From Calditerrivibrio sp. (GTDB taxonomy: Bacteria > Chrysiogenota > Deferribacteres > Deferribacterales > Calditerrivibrionaceae), in contig JAIWOA010000077.1 in assembly GCA_020217115.1 (NCBI GenBank), positions 1 to 13,501 of the forward strand: a stretch of 13,501 nt of DNA, given 5' to 3'. How positions within the stretch are numbered: position 1 is the first letter of the stretch; each line of letters opens with the position of its first letter. A program made the position numbers and the translations under genes. Below the pieces are notes generated by a model that was given only the letters and a program-made list of their open reading frames with translations, searched no databases and was not told the origin of the DNA. Below are positions 6,037 to 13,006 of this stretch, piece after piece.

Positions 6037-8628
6037 TTACTTATTAAAAGAAGCAAGAATTCCTGAAAGTGCATTCCCCTTCTCCTGAAGTTTTGCTATT
6101 GTTGATTCCATATTACTAAAAGCTGCCCACATCCTTTCAAAATAGTTTTCAACTCTTTTTTGTTCCTTATCCATATTTTCTATAAGTGTATAAGTCTGTC
6201 TGTCAATTGTTCCGTATGGTTTGATCTTATTGTAAATTAAACCGTCGAAGTTTACAAAATTACCTATTCTTTCATCATAAACCCTTGTCCATCCTTTCCC
6301 AGAAGTTGTATTCTGGGAAAAGAGTTTGAACACATCTTCAGAATTTCTGGTTATAGCTTCTATAAGCTTGCTATTGGAGTTCAAATCTGATTTAATATTT
6401 TCAATATCTGTACTATCAGATACCAGAAATCCCTTCTTTAAAATTTCTATATTACCTTCACCTGCCACTTTTAAACCTATATCAGAGAGGTTGCTATATT
6501 TTCCGGTTATTCCGGTCAAATTTGAAAATAAGCCAGCCCTTAGGGAGGATTTGAGCTGCCTGAATTCAGAGCTTTTTCTTATAATTTCATAGGTATTAAA
6601 AGTTTTCCATTTTTCTTCGTAGGATTTCACCTCCTCAGCACTCATTGAAGCCTTTTTTTCATCTGTCAAAGCTACTAAATATTCTTTATCTTCTCTTTTT
6701 AGCTCTGGGGGAGTAAGTTTCTCCATCATTTCATTGTAATGTTTTGTAAAAGTTGCCAGATAGTTTATTGCTTTTGAAGGGTCAACGGTTACATCGATTG
6801 TAACTGTCTCAGAACTTGCTGTTTTTATGTTTAGAGTGACACCTTGAATTATATCATCTATACTGTTTGTTGAACGGGTGTAATTTATGCCGTCAACATT
6901 CAATAGTGCATATTGTCCCCCATAACCTATTGATTTAGTGGTTGTTTGAGAGTCTGTTAAATTGGTTGCCACAAGAAAGTTGCTTGTATCGTTTGACGAT
7001 CCAAATGTTATTTTATTTATTCCGCTTGTTGATATTATATTTATTTTGTCCCTTACCGAATCATAACTTACCTTTACATTTGCCCCGGAGTTGTTTATTT
7101 TTGTAATTACATCGTTGAGTGAATCATTTGTTACATCAACATATATTGATACCCCATTTATTGTGAATGTACCGCTTGTTGGGGTTGATGTCATTCCTGA
7201 TTGGTTTAATTTTGCTGCAGGATCTATTGTACCTGCAGTTTTACCTGTTACAGTTTGGGCACCTGATGCTGATGTGAGCTTTAATATTGATAATATATTA
7301 CTTGTATCAGAGTAATCCCCAAGGGATATGGTTGTTGCACCCTTTGTTGTGGATCTAAGCTCAAATTGGTCTGTAGATGGGTTATATGTTGCTACGACAC
7401 CTGCACCGGAGGAATTTATTTGAGCTAATAGTGTGTCTACAGAAATTGAGGTATAGTCATTTATTGTTATCTTTTTACCATTTATTGTAAATGTTCCATT
7501 TGTTAATGAAGATGGCATTGTAGAAAAACCTGCATTTTGAAGACCTGTAACAGTTGTATTTATAGATGGTCCTGAGCTTGGGTCTGCACTGTAAATAGTT
7601 GTATAAGTTGCTGCAGATACTTTTAAAGAAGCATCTTGAGCTATCGTCATGGTTCCTGTTGTAAAGGAGGATGCAGTAAATGTTACCCCTGGTATAAGTC
7701 CACCATTGGAATCGTTTATTTTATTTTTTAGATCTGTAAGGGATGATGCTACATGGTATTTTTTCATTTCATTTACAGATGATGTGGTAGTTGTTGTCAG
7801 CCCTAAATCTGACTGCAATGTGCCGCCTGTTAATGAAAAAGATAGGTTATCTGTTGATGTGTTGTAGAATGCTATTTTCCAGTTTCCTGAACTGTAGATA
7901 CCTCTTACTGAAAAATATTGTATGTTTGATGTATCATAGTTTGTATTAAGCTGTGAATTGATGGAGTCTTCAAGCTGTTTTGTGACAATGTTTATATCAT
8001 CACCATTATTTATTGTTGCGTTAAGGGTATAGCTGACAGAATCTATTGAGACAGTCAAAGTACCAGTTGCACTTGCCGTAAAATTACCATTTGAATTTAT
8101 ATTTGATACATTATTTGAACCTTTATATTCGTTGAAGATACCTAATTCATTAAATTTAAAGGTATCTTCGGAGATATAAGTTCCACTGTTTTCGTATATA
8201 TTTACAGAGTGAACCCCTTCATTGAAATCTACAGGTCTGCCAGATATTGCAGTAACCCCTACACTATTTATCATCACATTGGCCATTGTGTATTGACTAT
8301 AGGAATAGGAGTTCTTTGCTGTTTGATCAACTCTTACAAGATGACTACCAGTGGATGCAGATGGTGTTACGGTGGCTGTTAATATGCTGCTATTGGTAGA
8401 TGTTACAACATTATTTTTGAATGTTGATTCCAATCTAAGGTTAAGAAGGTCTGCTTTTATTGTTTTTAATTTATCAGATATCTCTGTATAAACAGATTTC
8501 TCAAGGACTTTCAGGTCGTACTTTGCCTGAAGATTCTGAAGAGGTATCTTCGCTTGAGACGTAAGTTTTTCCACTATCGAGTTAGTATCCATCCCTGATA
8601 CTATACCACCAATTCTTAAAGCATCCAT
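6037..8628 (-). CDS. fliD: Flagellar filament cap protein FliD (long form)
   Basis: FliD forms the cap at the tip of the growing filament, outside the cell, and folds arriving flagellin into place. The N-terminal FliD_N domain is clear (residues 1-110: IGGIVSGMDTNSIVEKL, then the LLNLRLESTFKNNVVTSTNS region). So is FliD_C (about 570-863: LLNVDGINYTRSTNSIDDII, DPSKAINYLATFTKHYN, and a terminal coiled coil ending MESTIAKLQEKGNALSGILA). At 863 residues it is much longer than E. coli FliD (about 468). The extra length is a Ser/Thr-rich middle (about 165-570) with flagellin-IN-type repeats, two clear copies 108 residues apart and a weaker one near 180-280. I found no cysteine, as is common for extracellular flagellar proteins. 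GGGAGG lies in a hairpin loop before the ATG, and a sigma-28-like promoter is upstream. Confidence 0.97.
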   Translation of the reverse strand: MDALRIGGIVSGMDTNSIVEKLTSQAKIPLQNLQAKYDLKVLEKSVYTEISDKLKTIKADLLNLRLESTFKNNVVTSTNSSILTATVTPSASTGSHLVRVDQTAKNSYSYSQYTMANVMINSVGVTAISGRPVDFNEGVHSVNIYENSGTYISEDTFKFNELGIFNEYKGSNNVSNINSNGNFTASATGTLTVSIDSVSYTLNATINNGDDINIVTKQLEDSINSQLNTNYDTSNIQYFSVRGIYSSGNWKIAFYNTSTDNLSFSLTGGTLQSDLGLTTTTTSSVNEMKKYHVASSLTDLKNKINDSNGGLIPGVTFTASSFTTGTMTIAQDASLKVSAATYTTIYSADPSSGPSINTTVTGLQNAGFSTMPSSLTNGTFTINGKKITINDYTSISVDTLLAQINSSGAGVVATYNPSTDQFELRSTTKGATTISLGDYSDTSNILSILKLTSASGAQTVTGKTAGTIDPAAKLNQSGMTSTPTSGTFTINGVSIYVDVTNDSLNDVITKINNSGANVKVSYDSVRDKINIISTSGINKITFGSSNDTSNFLVATNLTDSQTTTKSIGYGGQYALLNVDGINYTRSTNSIDDIIQGVTLNIKTASSETVTIDVTVDPSKAINYLATFTKHYNEMMEKLTPPELKREDKEYLVALTDEKKASMSAEEVKSYEEKWKTFNTYEIIRKSSEFRQLKSSLRAGLFSNLTGITGKYSNLSDIGLKVAGEGNIEILKKGFLVSDSTDIENIKSDLNSNSKLIEAITRNSEDVFKLFSQNTTSGKGWTRVYDERIGNFVNFDGLIYNKIKPYGTIDRQTYTLIENMDKEQKRVENYFERMWAAFSNMESTIAKLQEKGNALSGILASFNK
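6898..7545 (-). repeat. Tandem flagellin-IN-type repeats inside fliD
   Basis: Two tandem units of about 108 codons encode FliD residues 362-469 and 470-577. Both contain GTFTING followed by an IN-S-G-A motif and a DTSN-[IF]-L segment. The DNA has kept part of the likeness: plus-strand 7154-7180 and 7478-7504 agree at 23 of 27 positions, exactly 324 bases apart. This points to an in-frame internal duplication that lengthened the exposed domain. Confidence 0.75.
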
Positions 8629-8649
8629 AACTAACCTCCCTGTTAGCTA
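8628..8649 (-). promoter_or_regulatory. Hairpin presenting the fliD Shine-Dalgarno in its loop (CsrA-site-like)
   Basis: On the minus-strand transcript, UAGCUAAC pairs with GUUAGUUA (8 pairs, one G-U), closing a loop AGGGAG that carries the ribosome binding site. The second arm ends on the A of the start codon. The stretch ACAGGGAGGU fits the CsrA consensus ACARGGAUGU at 9 of 10 positions, with GGA in the loop as in known sites. The structure is seen directly. Binding of CsrA is inference. Confidence 0.5.
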
Positions 8650-8655
8650 ATTCCT

Positions 8656-8682
8656 CAATCGTCAATCTTGTAACAAACTTTA
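8656..8682 (-). promoter_or_regulatory. Sigma-28 (FliA)-type promoter for the fliD operon
   Basis: TAAA (8679-8682), a 15-base spacer and GACGATTG (8656-8663) read on the minus strand. The sigma-28 consensus is TAAA-N15-GCCGATAA, so the -35 element and spacer are exact and the -10 element keeps the CGAT core (5 of 8). Transcription would start near 8648-8650, giving a leader of only about 20 bases that consists mostly of the hairpin. Confidence 0.6.
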
Positions 8683-8690
8683 GAAAAATG

Positions 8691-8718
8691 TTGATATTTC
8701 CTGAAAAAAGATTAAAAT
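8691..8718 (+). promoter_or_regulatory. Sigma-70-type promoter for the HAD/thioesterase unit
   Basis: TTGATA (8691-8696), a 16-base spacer and TAAAAT (8713-8718) each match the consensus at 5 of 6 positions. A start about 7 bases past the -10 box falls on or next to the ATG at 8726. No Shine-Dalgarno is present, so a leaderless mRNA is possible. It diverges from the fliD promoter, with only 8 bases between the -35 elements. Confidence 0.45.
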
Positions 8719-8725
8719 TGTCACC

Positions 8726-9343
8726 ATGCAAAAGAAATTAGTAGTATATGATTGTGATGGCGTACTTTTTGACAGTTATGATGCAGTTTTTGCATATTAT
8801 GATTTTGTTTGTGAATCTTTTTCTCTCCCAAAGATAGACCGAAATGATAGATTCATGGCTGAATCTGCAATGGTGAAGACAAATGAAGAGATAATAAATC
8901 TTTTGACAGATGATAAAAATCTTGTGTGTGATATACTTGAATTTGCTAAAAAACAGAATTTTATGAAATTTATCCATCTCATGAAACCAGAGAAAAATAT
9001 CTTAGATACTTTGCGTAAATTAAAAGAAAAGGGGGTTTTGTTGTCTGTATTTACCAACAGAGGTTCATCTTTGAAATATCTTTTAGAGAATTTTGGTATG
9101 GCAGAGTATTTTGATTTTACTGTTAATTCCTTTGATGTAACAAAACCTAAACCAGATCCAGAGGGGCTTTATAAAATTTTTGAGTACTTTGGTTTGAGTC
9201 ATGATGAAGCTATATTTATTGGTGATTCTATGAACGATTATATTCCGGCAAAAGAGACGGGGACTTTTTTTGTTGCTTTTAAAAATAGGTTACTTGATGC
9301 CCCTGTTATATATGACCATCTGGATATACTGGAGATGTTATGA
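8726..9343 (+). CDS. HAD-IA family phosphatase, phosphoglycolate-phosphatase-like
   Basis: This 205-residue cytoplasmic hydrolase of the haloacid dehalogenase superfamily has all four motifs. Motif I is DCDGVLFDS with nucleophile Asp9 and acid/base Asp11. Motif II is Thr110 in VFTNRG, motif III is Lys142 in TKPKPDP, and motif IV is GDSMND at 166-171 with the Mg2+-binding aspartates. A small helical cap lies between motifs I and II (about 18-95), as in subfamily IA enzymes such as Gph. The substrate cannot be read from the sequence, with phosphoglycolate or another small phosphoester likely. Motif I begins 9 residues from the ATG, which fixes the start even though there is no ribosome binding site. 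The stop overlaps the next start by 4 bases (ATGA), so the thioesterase is probably made with it. Confidence 0.9.
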   Translation: MQKKLVVYDCDGVLFDSYDAVFAYYDFVCESFSLPKIDRNDRFMAESAMVKTNEEIINLLTDDKNLVCDILEFAKKQNFMKFIHLMKPEKNILDTLRKLKEKGVLLSVFTNRGSSLKYLLENFGMAEYFDFTVNSFDVTKPKPDPEGLYKIFEYFGLSHDEAIFIGDSMNDYIPAKETGTFFVAFKNRLLDAPVIYDHLDILEML

Positions 9344-10062
9344 TATATGAATTTAACTATTCTGTAAATTACAGAGATGTGGATGTTTCCAGATTTTTAA
9401 GACTGGATTCCCTTGTATCACTTTTACAGGAGTCTGCAATCCTTCATTCAGAATTTGTTGGTTTTGATGTTGACTACATGGAAAGATATAATGTTGGGTG
9501 GGTACTTAATAAATTTGCCATTTCGATATATGAATACCCTTTCCTGAGGGAAAATATAACAATAAAAACATGGTCAAGAGGATTAAAGTCCTTTAGAGCT
9601 TTTAGGGACTATGAAGTTTTTAAGGGTGGAAAGATGATTGCCCATGCCACATCATACTGGTTTTTTGTAGATACAAAGAGGAAAAGGGTGGTAAAGGTTC
9701 CCGATGATGTCCAAAAAATGTATGGTTACCATGATATTACTACTGGTGTACAGATAAATGATACTGAGCCCCACTTAATAGATGATGTGTATTTTGAGAA
9801 ACATCAGGTGATAAGATACAGTGATATAGATAGTAATGGCCATTTGAACAATGTGGTTTATCTTAATATGCTTCAGGATACATTGGTTGCCAATGGGCTG
9901 GAGAGAAAGATTAGAGAGTATTACATATCTTTTAAAAAAGAAATTAGCTATGAAATGGGAGAGCTATCTGTCTCTGTTTTAAAGGCTGATGAAAATAGGT
10001 TCTTTTTTACATTTATTAAGGATGAAGAGATCTATAGTGAAGGTGTCGTAAGTCTTTTTTAA
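9340..10062 (+). CDS. Acyl-ACP thioesterase-like double hot-dog protein
   Basis: This 240-residue cytoplasmic protein is built from two hot-dog units, as in FatA/FatB-type acyl-ACP thioesterases, which release free fatty acids from acyl carrier protein. The first unit is about residues 1-125: NYRDVDVSRFLRLDSLVSLLQE, the GVGWVLNKFAI-like segment, and the TWSRGLKSFRAFRDYEV strand. The second is about 150-240 and carries YSDIDSNGHLNNVVYLN, in which Asp164, Asn166 and His168 match the D-x-N-x-H catalytic pattern of plant and bacterial family members. Some bacterial relatives act on acyl-CoA instead, and the chain length preferred here cannot be told. It is coupled to the HAD phosphatase gene by a 4-base overlap. 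Why a phosphatase and a thioesterase are paired is not clear. Confidence 0.87.
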   Translation: MIYEFNYSVNYRDVDVSRFLRLDSLVSLLQESAILHSEFVGFDVDYMERYNVGWVLNKFAISIYEYPFLRENITIKTWSRGLKSFRAFRDYEVFKGGKMIAHATSYWFFVDTKRKRVVKVPDDVQKMYGYHDITTGVQINDTEPHLIDDVYFEKHQVIRYSDIDSNGHLNNVVYLNMLQDTLVANGLERKIREYYISFKKEISYEMGELSVSVLKADENRFFFTFIKDEEIYSEGVVSLF

Positions 10063-10112
10063 TATTTTAATGCAACATATCTAAAAAATGTATAAATAAA
10101 ATTCAACTTTCC

Positions 10113-10140
10113 TTGAAAAAAAAATATATTTGGTTACAAT
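10113..10140 (+). promoter_or_regulatory. Sigma-70-type promoter for the exported-protein operon
   Basis: TTGAAA (10113-10118), a 16-base spacer and TACAAT (10135-10140) each match the consensus at 5 of 6. A start near 10147 leaves about 22 bases before the ATG at 10169. It lies in the only gap (10063-10168) between the thioesterase and the next gene. No convincing terminator is visible in that gap. A second TATAAT at 10150-10155 has no well-spaced -35 box. Confidence 0.55.
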
Positions 10141-10156
10141 TTTTATAGATATAATT

Positions 10157-10163
10157 AAGGGGG
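10157..10163 (+). promoter_or_regulatory. Ribosome binding site fixing the start at 10169
   Basis: AAGGGGG lies 5 bases before the ATG at 10169. It decides between that ATG and an in-frame TTG at 10130. The TTG has no ribosome binding site and would lie upstream of the predicted transcription start. Confidence 0.75.
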
Positions 10164-10168
10164 TTGTT

Positions 10169-12997
10169 ATGTATAAATTTATGAAAAAATTAAGGTATTT
10201 TCTTTTTTTAATATCATTTTTTTCTCTTTTGTTGTGTGGAGTCTCTCCAGATCTTATGGCAAAGCCTCTTGATATTCAGGGGTTTAGCCCGATGGCGGTC
10301 AAAACATTAAAGAATATTGGACCTACGGAACTTCCAGAAATTTCACTAAGGGCAATAAAGAGTGGTATAAAACCTGCATTCTTGAAAAATGTAAACTTGA
10401 CTCTTAAACAAAATGTACATTGGCTTACCGATGAGCAGTCTCAAATTATCAGAGAAAATGCAGTAAATGGTAAAATTCGTGAAGATCTTCTACCAGAAAT
10501 AAAACTAAACGAAATTTACGTGGATCCCCACTCTCTCTTATCTATTAAATTCATTCAAGAAGAAAGCAGATACCTTACAGTTATGGAGGCAGATGAGGAT
10601 ATTGTAGAGGATATTTCTATCCCTGAGCAAAAGGTTTTCCTTAATGATGCTAACATTGTAAAGCTTACACCTGGTATCAGGGCTTCTTCCATGAAGAAGA
10701 AGTCTACCTCCCTTGAGGGGACTGGTTTTACTTTTTATTTTGATGAACAGGTAAAACTTCCTGGTTATGATGAGGAGGGTAAATTAATAGAGGTTGCTTT
10801 GCAGGGGTATATTGTTCTTGATGCTCCATCTATTGAAGTAAAATATTCTAAAAATAGCGGTTACAGATTTGTATTTTATGCAAATCAAGAAGCCAAAGTT
10901 AATGTTAAATTGCATGCAGAATTGAAAAAGGATATAAAGATTCCACTCTATGAATATAGCATTCCAGCGGAAGGGTGTAAGGTTGCCGTAGGGTTTTATC
11001 TTGTTTTAGGGGTGGATGGATCTATTACTCTCTCCTATGGCTTAATTCAGACTGCCTCTGTTAAAGCAGGGCTTCACGGAGATACTTCCTACTTCATACC
11101 TACAAGCCTTAAAACAGTCAAGGACCTTGATTTCAAGCTAAAAGCAGATAATTTTTCCCTTAGTGCAGATATTAAGGGGGAAGGTAGTATACTTGCAGAG
11201 GTGATATTTGAAGTTTTAAACAAGGGGAAAGTTGTTTTTGATAACAAAATCGGTTTACTTGTAGATGTAAAATCAAGTGTGCAGGGTGGTGCAGGAGACT
11301 ATCTGAGTATAAAAGGGGATGGTTTTGTAAGAGTAACTGGTAAAATAAAGGTTAAATCCTTTGATAAAAGCAAAGATCTTTACGAATACAAGTATCCACT
11401 GTTCAGTTATTCAAAAGAAAGAACAAGCAGTTATGATATATCTATTTCTGAAGCCTGTGCCTACAGAGATGTTATAAGGGGGCAAATTATGCAGGGTATT
11501 AGCCCCTATGCGAATAAGAGTATTACTGTCAAAATTACTAAAGCTTCTGGAGAGGAAAAATTTGTTGATCTGAATACTGACAAAGATGGAAAATTCATGG
11601 CTTCGCAGGATTTAAAAAAAGGTGATTATGTGAGTGTAAAAATTCCGGGTACAAATAAATTTTCTTCACCTAAAGAATCATCTTTTCCATATAGTAATGT
11701 ATATATAGAAGAAGCTAATTATCTCCAGAATAATATTAAAGGTTATGTCAGTTCCCCTGATGGGTTGAAAAAATATAACGGTCCTATTAATATTTACGTT
11801 GAGAGAACAAATAATATACCGATACATTTTTCTCAGAATATAAGCTTACCTTCAACCTATTCATTAAAATTAGAAACACAGGTCAATGATGGTCTATTTC
11901 AGATAACAAATTTTGATATAAGGCCATTTGATAAAGTTTATGCTGTGATTGATAGAGAAGGTTTTTTCATTGCAAGTAATAAAATTGATACAGATGGTAT
12001 CAATTTTGCAGTAGATGGCTCTTATATTCAGGAGGAGGACAAGTTAAGCTCTGAAAATAGTGTTGTTATTTTTAGTTATGAAGGATCATCCTCGCCATCT
12101 ATATATAATCCTTATTTATATGTAAAAACAGAATATCCATACGGTAAGAAGAAAGGTGATGCCCCACAATCTAAAGAATTTAAACTAAAATTAAGAGCTA
12201 TTCAAAACTCTAAACAGATAATAGCTGAGACGGGATCATGGGAGATGGAATTTGGTAATTATATTGATCAGCTTAACTCCTCCTTTGAAAAGTTCAAGGG
12301 TAATTATAAATCATCTTCTGGAAACATTCGCTATCAGGTATTTGAAATAGTTACCTTCTTTAGTGAAGGGAAGAGATTTGAATCTATTAATTTAGCCAAA
12401 AAATCAGATGAAGATAGAAAAAAGAGTATTTTGGGTTATGTTGATAAGAGCAGATTGAATATTAAAGGGGGGTCTTTTGTAAAAGAAGAGGATACTTATT
12501 TGAAAGGACCTTTCGTTAATGTTGCACCAATTTCTCCAAACAATTTTACAGCTGATGTAAGAATTAACTATTACAGCTCCCCCACAAGTTCTTCTCCATA
12601 CTCTTATAGGAATGTGACTTTCTCTATTCTTAATGATAAACAGAAAATTGACAGTGGTGGCATGGAACCATTTATCATATGGGATAAAATGAGTAAAACC
12701 AAAGTTATTAAATACAGAGAGTTTCCAAAGGATGAGATTGCAAGGTATGACTTAGAGGATTTTATACCTGAAATAAATAGTAAACAATTTGTACAGAAAG
12801 GTACCATCCTTGTGAATGGCATACTATGTAACCTATGGGAAAAGGAATTTAAAGCTAACCAATTTGTGAGTTACAAGCTTGAAATTTATACAGCTCAGAA
12901 AAGCGGTTTGCCTGTAAAGGTTATATACTACGACGGTAGTTTGCATAGGATCGAATATCTATTTAGCAATTGGAATGTTGTGAAAGAAAAAATATAG
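10169..12997 (+). CDS. Large exported protein of unknown function (942 residues)
   Basis: I do not recognise a family for this protein. It has a basic start (MYKFMKKLR), a hydrophobic core (residues 10-25) and a probable signal peptidase cleavage after LMA (31/32). The preceding LLLC does not fit a lipobox. The mature part has no further membrane segment and looks mainly beta-structured. Residues 40-190 contain mixed helices, and 190-415 consist of alternating strands with many Lys and Val. Residues 436-495 (IRGQIMQGISPYANKSITVK onward) look like a carboxypeptidase-regulatory or fn3-like sandwich, and a similar unit may start at 523. The last 110 residues recall LolA/DUF4412-like domains (NGILCNLWE ... 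GLPVKVIYYDG). Cysteines are few. The next gene, an outer-membrane barrel candidate, begins 9 bases later, so an envelope or surface role is likely. The function is unknown. Confidence 0.85.
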   Translation: MYKFMKKLRYFLFLISFFSLLLCGVSPDLMAKPLDIQGFSPMAVKTLKNIGPTELPEISLRAIKSGIKPAFLKNVNLTLKQNVHWLTDEQSQIIRENAVNGKIREDLLPEIKLNEIYVDPHSLLSIKFIQEESRYLTVMEADEDIVEDISIPEQKVFLNDANIVKLTPGIRASSMKKKSTSLEGTGFTFYFDEQVKLPGYDEEGKLIEVALQGYIVLDAPSIEVKYSKNSGYRFVFYANQEAKVNVKLHAELKKDIKIPLYEYSIPAEGCKVAVGFYLVLGVDGSITLSYGLIQTASVKAGLHGDTSYFIPTSLKTVKDLDFKLKADNFSLSADIKGEGSILAEVIFEVLNKGKVVFDNKIGLLVDVKSSVQGGAGDYLSIKGDGFVRVTGKIKVKSFDKSKDLYEYKYPLFSYSKERTSSYDISISEACAYRDVIRGQIMQGISPYANKSITVKITKASGEEKFVDLNTDKDGKFMASQDLKKGDYVSVKIPGTNKFSSPKESSFPYSNVYIEEANYLQNNIKGYVSSPDGLKKYNGPINIYVERTNNIPIHFSQNISLPSTYSLKLETQVNDGLFQITNFDIRPFDKVYAVIDREGFFIASNKIDTDGINFAVDGSYIQEEDKLSSENSVVIFSYEGSSSPSIYNPYLYVKTEYPYGKKKGDAPQSKEFKLKLRAIQNSKQIIAETGSWEMEFGNYIDQLNSSFEKFKGNYKSSSGNIRYQVFEIVTFFSEGKRFESINLAKKSDEDRKKSILGYVDKSRLNIKGGSFVKEEDTYLKGPFVNVAPISPNNFTADVRINYYSSPTSSSPYSYRNVTFSILNDKQKIDSGGMEPFIIWDKMSKTKVIKYREFPKDEIARYDLEDFIPEINSKQFVQKGTILVNGILCNLWEKEFKANQFVSYKLEIYTAQKSGLPVKVIYYDGSLHRIEYLFSNWNVVKEKI

Positions 12998-13006
12998 GAG
13001 GTGGAT

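Noticed and set aside
7091..7867. Plus-strand open frames opposite fliD (7091-7315 and 7649-7867)
   Set aside because: They lie antisense to a certain gene, have no ribosome binding site, and carry low-complexity Val/Pro-rich content that mirrors the Ser/Thr-rich codons of fliD.
10063..10112. Terminator hairpin after the thioesterase gene
   Set aside because: ACAT/ATGT with a long loop is only four pairs in A/T-rich sequence and has no T-run after it.
10130..10168. TTG at 10130 as the start of the large exported protein
   Set aside because: It puts 13 residues before a good signal peptide, overlaps the predicted promoter, and lacks a ribosome binding site. ATG 10169 has AAGGGGG at the right distance.
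10201..10260. Lipoprotein signal in the large exported protein
   Set aside because: The sequence before the cysteine is LLL, and the lipobox needs Gly, Ala or Ser at -1. Cleavage after LMA fits signal peptidase I better.
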